A stretch of DNA of 10,158 bases from contig DATAAM010000206.1 in NCBI GenBank assembly GCA_036260075.1, forward strand, positions 1-10,158. The letters run 5' to 3'. Shown here in pieces: positions 1 to 4,704 of the stretch. The notes below the pieces were generated by a model. That model searched no databases and was not told where the DNA came from. It saw nothing but the letters and a program-made list of their open reading frames with translations. Both the position numbers and the translations under genes were made by a program. Within the stretch, counting starts at the first letter, position 1. Each line of letters begins with the position of its first letter. This DNA is from DATAAM01 sp036260075 (GTDB lineage Bacteria; Actinomycetota; Acidimicrobiia; Acidimicrobiales; JAHWLA01).

Positions 1-23
1 GGCCGTCGGCTCGAGGGGCGCTG

Positions 24-106
24 TGCCCGAGGCGGGATTCGAACCCGCACGCCCGTGAGGACAAGGGATTTTGAGTCCCCCGCGTCTGCCATTCCGCCAC
101 TCGGGC
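24..106 (-). tRNA. tRNA-Leu, anticodon CAA
   Basis: A complete class II tRNA is readable on the minus strand. The 7-bp acceptor stem pairs 100-106 with 25-31, and base 24 supplies discriminator A. The T arm is at 32-48, with loop TTCGAAT. The anticodon loop CTCAAAA is at 69-75, giving anticodon CAA at 71-73, which reads UUG. The long variable arm (49-63) forms a 4-bp stem, as expected for leucine tRNAs. The 3' CCA is not encoded (the next bases on the strand are CAG), so it must be added after transcription. No terminator is visible in the 23 bases left before the window edge. Confidence 0.96.
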
Positions 107-121
107 CCCTGTGCTCCGGCC

Positions 122-127
122 ACTGTA
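122..127 (-). promoter_or_regulatory. putative -10 element for tRNA-Leu
   Basis: TACAGT on the minus strand fits the actinobacterial TANNNT -10 pattern and lies 15 nt before the first base of the tRNA. No convincing -35 hexamer lies 16-18 bp upstream. It falls in the 44-bp divergent gap shared with the promoter of the microprotein gene. Confidence 0.4.
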
Positions 128-136
128 CAAGCGGCG

Positions 137-142
137 TAGCCT
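137..142 (+). promoter_or_regulatory. putative -10 element of the microprotein gene
   Basis: TAGCCT ends 8 nt before the ATG at 151, and no Shine-Dalgarno sequence lies between them. That spacing would put the transcription start at or next to the start codon, as in leaderless mRNAs. There is no clear -35 hexamer. Confidence 0.4.
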
Positions 143-150
143 GCGCTCCC

Positions 151-270
151 ATGGCGAAGCGGTTACTGCGCAAGTTGGTGGTCTTCGGAGGGCTGGCGGC
201 CGCGCTGGCCTGGTGGCGGGAGAGGAAGCTGGCCGAGAACCAGGCTCGCTTCGGCTCGACGACCCGATAG
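151..270 (+). CDS. 39-residue predicted membrane microprotein
   Basis: I chose the ATG at 151 because an upstream in-frame ATG (55) would run the gene through the opposite-strand tRNA. The product starts MAKRLLRKL, with a basic N-terminus. One short hydrophobic segment follows at about residues 9-22 (VVFGGLAAALAWW), then a charged, partly basic tail. This is the layout of a single-pass protein anchored at its N-terminus. Many actinobacteria carry roughly 40-residue proteins of this layout, such as those annotated DLW-39 family, but the defining DLW residues are absent, so I do not assign the family. A -10-like element immediately upstream and good codon choice support a real gene. Its TAG stop is one base from the convergent stop of the membrane protein gene. 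Function is unknown. Confidence 0.55.
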   Translation: MAKRLLRKLVVFGGLAAALAWWRERKLAENQARFGSTTR

Positions 271-271
271 C

Positions 272-1072
272 TCAGGCAGCGAGCGGTCCGGAGGCGCCCG
301 GCGACGGGCGGCCCGCGTCGAGCGCGGGCTCGCGCCACATGGCCCAGCCCAGCCACATGTAGCCGAGGAGGCAGGCCAACACGCCCAGCGGCATGTACTG
401 CGACGCGTCGACACCGACGGCGGTGAGCATGGCGGCCGTCGCCACCGTCGCAGGGGCGCTCAACGAGAACATCGCCACGGGGACCGGTGGCAGGACTCGG
501 GCTCGGAGCATGCCCATGCCGAGCAAGGCCACCACCACGAGCTGGACGTACACGAGCGCGATGCCCGCGCCCCAGCCGAAGGGCAGCGCGAGCACGGGCG
601 AGGCCACGAAGAGCCACAGGGCGGCCCGCCCCCACGCGCCGAGGCCGCCGTGGCGGGCGCGCAGGCCCCACAGGCCGAACGCGAACACGCCGACGGCCAG
701 GAGCATGAGAGCGACGGCGACGCCGTGGCCGGCTCCTCGCTCGACGGTGACGTTGCCCGCTTGCCCGACGGCGAACAGCACCGGTGCCGCCATGGCGGCG
801 ACCCCGGCGCGGCGGCTGGTGTTCGTGGACACGGCGCCTCCCCTCTTCGATTCCTCGACGTGCTGTCGGGCCACGAGCGCGGCCGTCCCGAAGCGGGCGA
901 GGGCGCGTGCCTCGGCATCCGCCCTGGTGCAGCCCGTCGACGCGACGAGCTCCTCCGCCACCGTGCACAGGTGGTCCTCCGTCTCCGCCACGATGTCGTC
1001 GGCGTCGGGCAGCCTGCTGACGGAGGCGCGTAGGTCGGCCAGGTAGGCGGCGATCAGGCCGGACTCGGCCAT
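272..1072 (-). CDS. PadR-associated multipass membrane protein (HAAS/permease-prefix-like N-terminus)
   Basis: This 266-residue protein begins MAESGLIAAYL. The ATG at 1072 is preceded by AAGGGGA at 7 nt spacing, which decides the start over a longer frame from 1129. Residues 1-75 are a soluble helical domain with LPDADDIVAETEDHL and later ADAEARALARFG. This pattern is known from HAAS or permease-prefix domains, in membrane proteins encoded beside PadR regulators. Residues 90-246 contain about five to six hydrophobic helices (roughly 90-105, 118-136, 148-165, 169-188, 196-219 and 227-246). The short C-tail is proline and glycine rich. Its start lies inside padR by 19 nt, so the two are probably co-transcribed and translationally coupled. 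In such pairs the membrane partner is thought to sense or transduce a signal linked to the PadR repressor. The ligand cannot be read from the sequence. Confidence 0.82.
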   Translation of the reverse strand: MAESGLIAAYLADLRASVSRLPDADDIVAETEDHLCTVAEELVASTGCTRADAEARALARFGTAALVARQHVEESKRGGAVSTNTSRRAGVAAMAAPVLFAVGQAGNVTVERGAGHGVAVALMLLAVGVFAFGLWGLRARHGGLGAWGRAALWLFVASPVLALPFGWGAGIALVYVQLVVVALLGMGMLRARVLPPVPVAMFSLSAPATVATAAMLTAVGVDASQYMPLGVLACLLGYMWLGWAMWREPALDAGRPSPGASGPLAA

Positions 1073-1404
1073 GCTGCGGTCCCCTTCCCCCCCAGCACGG
1101 CGTGCACGACGGCGGCAAACGACTGCCACTCGACGCGCTTCTCCTTCACCGCCCGACGGCCGCCGGACGTGAGCGAGTACACCCGGCGCCGCCGGCCGCC
1201 GTTGTCGCTCCAGCTCGACGAGAGGAGGCCCGCTCGCTCGAGACGGTGCAGCGCGGGGTACACGGTGCCCTCGGGCAGGTCGAGCGCCTCGCCGCTGCGC
1301 CTGCGCAGCTCCTCGATGACCGCATAGCCGTGACGGGGGCCGTCGTCGAGCACCGCCAGGAGGAGGAGGTCGAGGTGGCCCTTCAACGTCTCGGCGCGCA
1401 TCAC
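1054..1404 (-). CDS. PadR-family transcriptional regulator
   Basis: This 116-residue DNA-binding protein is a typical short PadR. It carries a winged helix-turn-helix: GHLDLLLLAVL and GYAVIEELRRRS form the first helices, and LPEGTVYPALHRLERAGLL is the recognition region at about residues 43-61. The wing RRRRVYSLTSGGR follows, and a short C-terminal helix should serve dimerisation. Known PadR proteins repress drug efflux or stress genes and often their own operon. I chose GTG at 1404 because a -10 element ends 6 nt before it, implying a leaderless mRNA; the ATG at 1401 is the next codon and equally possible. The gene overlaps its membrane partner by 19 nt. An inverted repeat over its own -10 suggests autoregulation, which is inference. 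Confidence 0.93.
   Translation of the reverse strand: MMRAETLKGHLDLLLLAVLDDGPRHGYAVIEELRRRSGEALDLPEGTVYPALHRLERAGLLSSSWSDNGGRRRRVYSLTSGGRRAVKEKRVEWQSFAAVVHAVLGGKGTAAWPSPA
1080..1086 (-). promoter_or_regulatory. ribosome binding site of the PadR-associated membrane protein
   Basis: AAGGGGA on the minus strand lies inside the padR coding region, 7 nt before the ATG at 1072. It fixes the start of the membrane protein and supports translational coupling within the two-gene unit. Confidence 0.6.
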
Positions 1405-1409
1405 TTGGT

Positions 1410-1427
1410 GACGCTACGCCTCGCGTC
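1410..1427. promoter_or_regulatory. inverted repeat over the padR -10 region, possible operator
   Basis: GACGC, 8 bp, then GCGTC forms a perfect 5-bp dyad covering the padR -10 hexamer. PadR proteins usually bind dyads in their own promoters, so this is a reasonable autoregulatory operator candidate. Short GC dyads are common by chance in DNA this GC-rich. The repeat also does not resemble the ATGT/ACAT half-sites known for some PadR members. Confidence 0.35.
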
Positions 1428-1439
1428 GCTAGGTGTCAA
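1411..1439 (-). promoter_or_regulatory. padR promoter with consensus -35 and -10
   Basis: On the minus strand a perfect TTGACA (1434-1439) is followed by exactly 17 bp and then TAGCGT (1411-1416). The -10 ends 6 nt before GTG 1404, so the transcript should begin at the start codon. This is one of the two clearest two-part promoters in the window. The -35 hexamer contains the bcp stop codon (1436-1438), so the promoter sits at the very end of the upstream gene. Confidence 0.7.
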
Positions 1440-1888
1440 TGAAGGGACTTCAAGAGGTTCGTCGCGGTGTCCTTGGGCGACACCTTGTACCAGGCCTGCT
1501 CCACCCGGCCGCGCTCGTCGACGAGGAACGCCGAGCGCACGATGCCCATGTACTTCCGCCCGTACATCGACTTCTCGCCCCACACGTCGTAGGCCTCGGC
1601 CACCGCGTGGTCCTCGTCGGCCAGCAGCGGGAAGCCGAGCGAGTACTTGGCGTCGAACTTGGCCTGCCGCTGGGGCGGGTCGGGGCTGATGCCGACGATG
1701 GCGGTGTCGCCGACCTGGTCGGCCACGTCGCGCAGGCCACACGACTGCTGCGTGCACCCGGGCGTGTCGGCCTTCGGGTAGAAGTAGACGAGCAGCTTCC
1801 GGCCCTTGAAGTCGGCCAGCTTCACCTTGTTGCCCGCTTGGTCGAGCAGGGCGAACGACGGCGCCTTGTCACCTGGCTTGAGCGGCAT
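1436..1888 (-). CDS. bcp: thiol peroxidase, Bcp/PrxQ-type peroxiredoxin
   Basis: This 150-residue cytoplasmic peroxiredoxin reduces hydrogen peroxide and organic hydroperoxides with electrons from thioredoxin. The thioredoxin-fold start is PGDKAPSFALLDQAGN. The active-site loop YPKADTPGCTQQSC places the peroxidatic cysteine at C45. The resolving cysteine is at C50, five residues later on the same helix, as in the alpha-type atypical two-cysteine Bcp enzymes. T42, P43 and R118 complete the usual catalytic set. Length matches the family (about 150-157). The ATG at 1888 has a TANNNT element 6 nt upstream and no Shine-Dalgarno sequence, so the mRNA is probably leaderless. It diverges from the alpha/beta hydrolase across only 37 bp, so the two promoters are interleaved. 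Its end overlaps the -35 of padR. Confidence 0.96.
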   Translation of the reverse strand: MPLKPGDKAPSFALLDQAGNKVKLADFKGRKLLVYFYPKADTPGCTQQSCGLRDVADQVGDTAIVGISPDPPQRQAKFDAKYSLGFPLLADEDHAVAEAYDVWGEKSMYGRKYMGIVRSAFLVDERGRVEQAWYKVSPKDTATNLLKSLH

Positions 1889-1894
1889 GGGTCG

Positions 1895-1900
1895 AGACTA
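1895..1900 (-). promoter_or_regulatory. putative -10 element of bcp, leaderless spacing
   Basis: TAGTCT on the minus strand ends exactly 6 nt before the bcp ATG at 1888. No consensus -35 is evident. The spacing matches that of padR and of the divergent hydrolase gene. Confidence 0.5.
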
Positions 1901-1913
1901 GGCGGGCGCTCAC

Positions 1914-1919
1914 TACGCT
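1914..1919 (+). promoter_or_regulatory. putative -10 element of the alpha/beta hydrolase gene, leaderless spacing
   Basis: TACGCT ends exactly 6 nt before the ATG at 1926, and there is no ribosome binding site between them. The -35 region is not recognisable. It mirrors the bcp -10 within the same 37-bp divergent gap. Confidence 0.5.
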
Positions 1920-1925
1920 TCGCCG

Positions 1926-2744
1926 ATGACGGCCGCCGCCTCCACCGTCACCATCGCCGGCGAGCTGACGCTGTCGTACGCCGAACAGGGCCACGCCTCC
2001 GACCTTCCGGTCCTGCTGCTGCCCGGCCCCACCGACTCGTGGCGCTCCTACCGGGGGACGCTCGACCACCTGCCTTCGTCGGTCCGCGCCGTGGCGCTGT
2101 CCCAGCGCGGGCACGGCGACTCCGACAAGCCCGAGACGGGCTACCGGGTGGAGGACTTCGCCACCGACGTCCTCGCCTTCCTCGACGCCCTGGCGATCGA
2201 GCGAGTGGTGCTCGTCGCCCACTCGGGCTCGTGCTTGGTGGCCCGGCGGGTTGCCCTCGAGCGTCCCGACCGCGTGGCGGGCCTCGTGCTGGAAGCGTCG
2301 CCGAGCACGCTGCGCGACGACGCCGGGCTCCGCCGGTTCGTCGACTCCGTCGTGTCGACCCTGGCGGACCCGGTCGGTCGCGACGTTGCCCGCTCGTTCG
2401 CGGCGGGCACGTCGTCGGGCACCGTGGCCGACGACACGCTCGAAGGCATCGTCGACGAGGTCGTGAAGGTCCCCGTGCGCGTGTGGCGGGAGACGTTCGC
2501 GGACCTCCTTCAGTACGACGACCTCTCCGAGCTCGGGCGCATCGACGCGCCCACGTTGCTGGTCTGGGGCGACGCCGACGGCTTGGTCGGGCGCGACGCG
2601 CAGGAGCAGCTCCTCGACGGTCTCGGGGACGCCCGGCTGATGGTCTACGCGGGCGTCGGGCACACGCCGCGGTGGGAGGACCCACCGCGGTTTGCGTCCG
2701 ATGTCGCCGACTTCGTGGAGTGGCTCCGACAGGGACGCCCCTGA
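1926..2744 (+). CDS. alpha/beta hydrolase fold protein
   Basis: This 272-residue soluble enzyme has the alpha/beta hydrolase order. The oxyanion-loop region LLPGPTDSW (about 31-39) is followed by SQRGHGDSDKP (59-69), a motif shared with epoxide hydrolase and haloalkane dehalogenase relatives. The nucleophile elbow is VAHSGSC, with S100. An acid follows in LLVWGDADGLV (D218, or D216), and the base is H246 in GVGHTPRWEDP. Between about residues 125 and 200 lies a helical cap. The elbow departs from the usual G-x-S-x-G: alanine replaces the first glycine and cysteine the last. The triad itself is intact, so it is probably an active ester, lactone or epoxide hydrolase, but the substrate cannot be named. 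It ends 1 bp from the convergent VOC gene. Confidence 0.9.
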   Translation: MTAAASTVTIAGELTLSYAEQGHASDLPVLLLPGPTDSWRSYRGTLDHLPSSVRAVALSQRGHGDSDKPETGYRVEDFATDVLAFLDALAIERVVLVAHSGSCLVARRVALERPDRVAGLVLEASPSTLRDDAGLRRFVDSVVSTLADPVGRDVARSFAAGTSSGTVADDTLEGIVDEVVKVPVRVWRETFADLLQYDDLSELGRIDAPTLLVWGDADGLVGRDAQEQLLDGLGDARLMVYAGVGHTPRWEDPPRFASDVADFVEWLRQGRP

Positions 2745-2745
2745 G

Positions 2746-3216
2746 TCAGCCCGCGGCGGCCTTCTCCACTGCGGCAATGTCGATCTTCTTCATGCCGAGC
2801 ACGGCCTGCATGGCGCGGTCCGACCGCCCGCGATCGGTGTCACGGAGCAGCTCGACCACCGGCTCGGGCACGATCTGCCACGACAGCCCGAACCGGTCCT
2901 TCAGCCAGCCGCATGTTGTCTGCTCGCCGCCGTCGGACAGCGCGGCCCAGAAGCGGTCGGTCTCCTCCTGGTCGCGGCAGTGCACCTGGAACGAGATCGC
3001 CTCGTCGAAGGTGAACTCGGGGCCGCCGTTGAGCGCGGTGAACTCCTGGCCGTCGAGCTCGAAGCGCACGAGCATCACGGTCCCTGCGGGCCGAGGCCCT
3101 GCCTCGCCGTAGTGGGCGACCTCGAGCACGCGGGACCGCTCGAAGACCGATGTGTAGAACTCGGCCGCCTCCTCTGCCTGCGTGTCGAACCACAGGCACG
3201 GCGTGATCCTGGGCAT
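2746..3216 (-). CDS. VOC-fold PhnB-like protein (3-demethylubiquinone methyltransferase-like family)
   Basis: This 156-residue protein belongs to the vicinal oxygen chelate fold group often mislabelled 3-demethylubiquinone-9 3-methyltransferase. The signature is MPRITPCLWFDTQAEEAAEFY at the start. FELDGQEFTALNGGPEFTF (about 52-70), AISFQVHCRDQEETDRFW (73-90) and CGWLKDRFGLSWQIVP (102-117) follow, then the C-terminal MQAVLGMKKIDI. No S-adenosylmethionine site is seen, so methyl transfer is unlikely. The true role of this family is unresolved and may be metal-dependent small-molecule binding or resistance. The ATG at 3216 is fixed by AAAGGAG 8 nt upstream; the frame opens earlier at 3255 but lacks such a site. 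No promoter lies before it, so it is likely co-transcribed with the proline-rich gene upstream. Confidence 0.9.
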   Translation of the reverse strand: MPRITPCLWFDTQAEEAAEFYTSVFERSRVLEVAHYGEAGPRPAGTVMLVRFELDGQEFTALNGGPEFTFDEAISFQVHCRDQEETDRFWAALSDGGEQTTCGWLKDRFGLSWQIVPEPVVELLRDTDRGRSDRAMQAVLGMKKIDIAAVEKAAAG

Positions 3217-3224
3217 GGCTGCCA

Positions 3225-3231
3225 CTCCTTT
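3225..3231 (-). promoter_or_regulatory. strong ribosome binding site of the VOC gene
   Basis: AAAGGAG on the minus strand with 8 nt to the ATG at 3216 is the best Shine-Dalgarno match in the window. It fixes the start. It contrasts with the many starts here that have none, in keeping with an internal gene of an operon. Confidence 0.75.
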
Positions 3232-3244
3232 CGCGATCGGGTGT

Positions 3245-3269
3245 GCGCCCCGCAAACAGCGGGACGCGC
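3245..3269. other. GC-rich hairpin between the proline-rich gene and the VOC gene
   Basis: CCCGC, loop AAACA, then GCGGG (3249-3263) is a perfect 5-bp stem. Outer GCGC arms (3245-3248 and 3266-3269) extend it across a 2-nt bulge. It lies in the 60-bp gap after the proline-rich gene stop. There is no T-tract, so it is not a canonical terminator. It could protect mRNA ends or mute readthrough into the VOC gene. Confidence 0.35.
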
Positions 3270-3276
3270 CCCGAGC

Positions 3277-3891
3277 TCATCGTGCCGCGCCGCTCCGGTT
3301 GCGGGCGACCACCCACCCCGAGTCTGCCCGCACGACGACCCGGTGACCGGGCTCGGCGGGCAGGACCACGCCGAAGAGCTGCGGCGGGTCGTACCCCGCG
3401 CCTGTGAACCCGCCCACGCGCGCGCCGCTGTCGTCGAGGATGTCCACCCAGCCGATGACGGCGAAGACCTCGACGTCGAGCCATCCGGTGGCCGTGAACG
3501 TGCACCGCGACGCGCCGGGGTCGACGGCCCCGCACCCCACGCCGGCGGGCACGGGCGGGAGGCGCGGCACATCCGCCGCGCCGTCCGACGGCGGGACGCC
3601 GGGGACCTCGGGCGCGGGTGCCGTGGACGGCGTGGGCACCAGGCCTTCGAGGAGCTCCCCGCATTCGGGCGACGGCGCGGGCGCCGTCGGCACCGTGGCG
3701 GGCCACCTCGGGACCTCCGCAGGGACGGTGGGAGGCACGGCAGTAGGAACAGGGGTCGACGGCTCCGCCGCCGCCGTCACCCCCGGCGCCAGCAGGCAGT
3801 CCTCGACCGGTTGGCCGATCACGTGGTCGGCTCGCACGAACAACAGCACCACTGCCACGCCCGCCGCCGGCAACATCCGGAGCTTCGTCAT
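3277..3891 (-). CDS. proline-rich exported protein of unknown function
   Basis: This 204-residue protein matches no family I recognise. Residues 1-20 (MTKLRM, then a hydrophobic run AAGVAVVLLFV) look like a signal peptide or a single membrane anchor. Residues 42-117 are a low-complexity linker rich in proline, alanine, threonine and valine with an APAP/PTVP rhythm, as in wall- or surface-exposed segments. Residues 118-198 form a compact, probably beta-rich domain, including CTFTATGWLDVEVFAVIGWV and HRVVVRADSGWVV. Cysteines at 32, 77, 120 and 130 could form disulphides outside the cell. The ATG at 3891 follows a GGGGG stretch at about 6 nt, a modest ribosome site. The start diverges from SURF1 across 42 bp. 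It is likely transcribed with the VOC gene behind it. Codon usage matches the neighbours. Confidence 0.75.
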   Translation of the reverse strand: MTKLRMLPAAGVAVVLLFVRADHVIGQPVEDCLLAPGVTAAAEPSTPVPTAVPPTVPAEVPRWPATVPTAPAPSPECGELLEGLVPTPSTAPAPEVPGVPPSDGAADVPRLPPVPAGVGCGAVDPGASRCTFTATGWLDVEVFAVIGWVDILDDSGARVGGFTGAGYDPPQLFGVVLPAEPGHRVVVRADSGWVVARNRSGAAR

Positions 3892-3917
3892 GGCGACCCC
3901 CAACGGCGCCTCTCGCC

Positions 3918-3923
3918 TACGGT
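3918..3923 (+). promoter_or_regulatory. putative -10 element of the SURF1 gene
   Basis: TACGGT ends 10 nt before the ATG at 3934, which would leave a leader of about 3 nt. No consensus -35 and no Shine-Dalgarno sequence are seen. It sits in the 42-bp divergent gap. Confidence 0.4.
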
Positions 3924-3933
3924 CATTCGACGC

Positions 3934-4704
3934 ATGTTCCGCTTTGCCCTTCGTCCGCGCTGGCTGTTGGCCCACGTGGTCGTGCTGGCGATCGTGATCG
4001 TGCTGGTCAACCTCGGCTTCTGGCAGCTGCGACGGCTGGACGAACGGCGAGCGGCCAACGCCGAGGTGCTGCGGGGCACCAGGGAGACGCTCCCCTTGGA
4101 GCAGGTGCTGCACCCCGACGACGTGGCGGTCGGCTCCGCCCGCTACCAGCGGGTGCAGGTGCGCGGCACGTTCGACGAGTCGAGCGAGCTGCTCGTGCGG
4201 TTCCGGACTCACGAGGGCCTCCCCGGCTACGACGTGGTGACGCCGCTCGCGGTGGAGGACGGCGGGGCCGTCCTCGTCGCCCGCGGCTGGGTGCCGCTCG
4301 AGCTGGGCGACACGTGGCGCGAGCGCGGCACGCTGCCGCCGTCGGGCACGGTGACGGTGACGGGCCTGGTGCGGGAAGCGGAGGACCCGAGTCGGTTCCG
4401 TCCCGTCCGAGAGGACGGACGACTGGTGGTGGGCGCGGTCGCCACCGCACGCTTGGAGGCCGAGCTGGGGCGCGACCTCTATCCCGGCTGGGTGCAGCTC
4501 GTCGAGCCCGACGACCCCTCGTCGTTCCCCGAGCCCCTGCCCGAGCCCGACTTCGGCGAAGGGCCGCACCTGTCGTATGCCGTGCAGTGGTTCAGCTTTG
4601 CTGCCATCGCCGTCATCGGGTGGGTGTTCCTGGTGCGGGCCGCAGGTCGAGGCGGCGCAAGAGCTGGGCGTTCAGCGCCACCACCACCGTCGACAGGCTC
4701 ATGA
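3934..4704 (+). CDS. SURF1: SURF1 family cytochrome oxidase assembly protein
   Basis: This 256-residue membrane protein has the SURF1 plan. A transmembrane helix (about 11-28) leads into GFWQLRRLDERRAAN. An extracytoplasmic domain follows with RYQRVQVRGTF (70-80), GYDVVTPL (98-105) and VLVARGWVP (113-121). The second helix begins with the family motif HLSYAVQWFSF (212-222) and ends about 236. SURF1 assists haem a insertion or maturation of subunit I of aa3-type cytochrome c oxidase, implying an aerobic organism. The proline- and glycine-rich C-tail (237-256) runs into the convergent copper ATPase gene, and the two coding regions overlap by 92 bp. The long open frame upstream in the same phase is not part of the gene. 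ATG 3934 is the first start that gives the family N-terminus. Confidence 0.95.
   Translation: MFRFALRPRWLLAHVVVLAIVIVLVNLGFWQLRRLDERRAANAEVLRGTRETLPLEQVLHPDDVAVGSARYQRVQVRGTFDESSELLVRFRTHEGLPGYDVVTPLAVEDGGAVLVARGWVPLELGDTWRERGTLPPSGTVTVTGLVREAEDPSRFRPVREDGRLVVGAVATARLEAELGRDLYPGWVQLVEPDDPSSFPEPLPEPDFGEGPHLSYAVQWFSFAAIAVIGWVFLVRAAGRGGARAGRSAPPPPSTGS

Noticed and set aside
272..1129. Longer start at 1129 for the PadR-associated membrane protein
   Set aside because: The extra 19 residues are arginine-rich and would overlap padR by 76 nt, whereas ATG 1072 has AAGGGGA at 7 nt and gives the domain start.
1433..3112. 559-residue plus-strand frame
   Set aside because: It is antisense to bcp and out of frame with the hydrolase, and its composition (arginine and alanine runs) is that of GC-driven open frames.
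3245..3269. Hairpin as an intrinsic terminator of the proline-rich gene
   Set aside because: The stem is good but no T-tract follows on the minus strand, so I list it only as a structure.
2692..3933. Plus-strand frame upstream of SURF1 in the same phase
   Set aside because: It is antisense to the VOC and proline-rich genes and has no family features. The SURF1 N-terminus and first helix begin at 3934.
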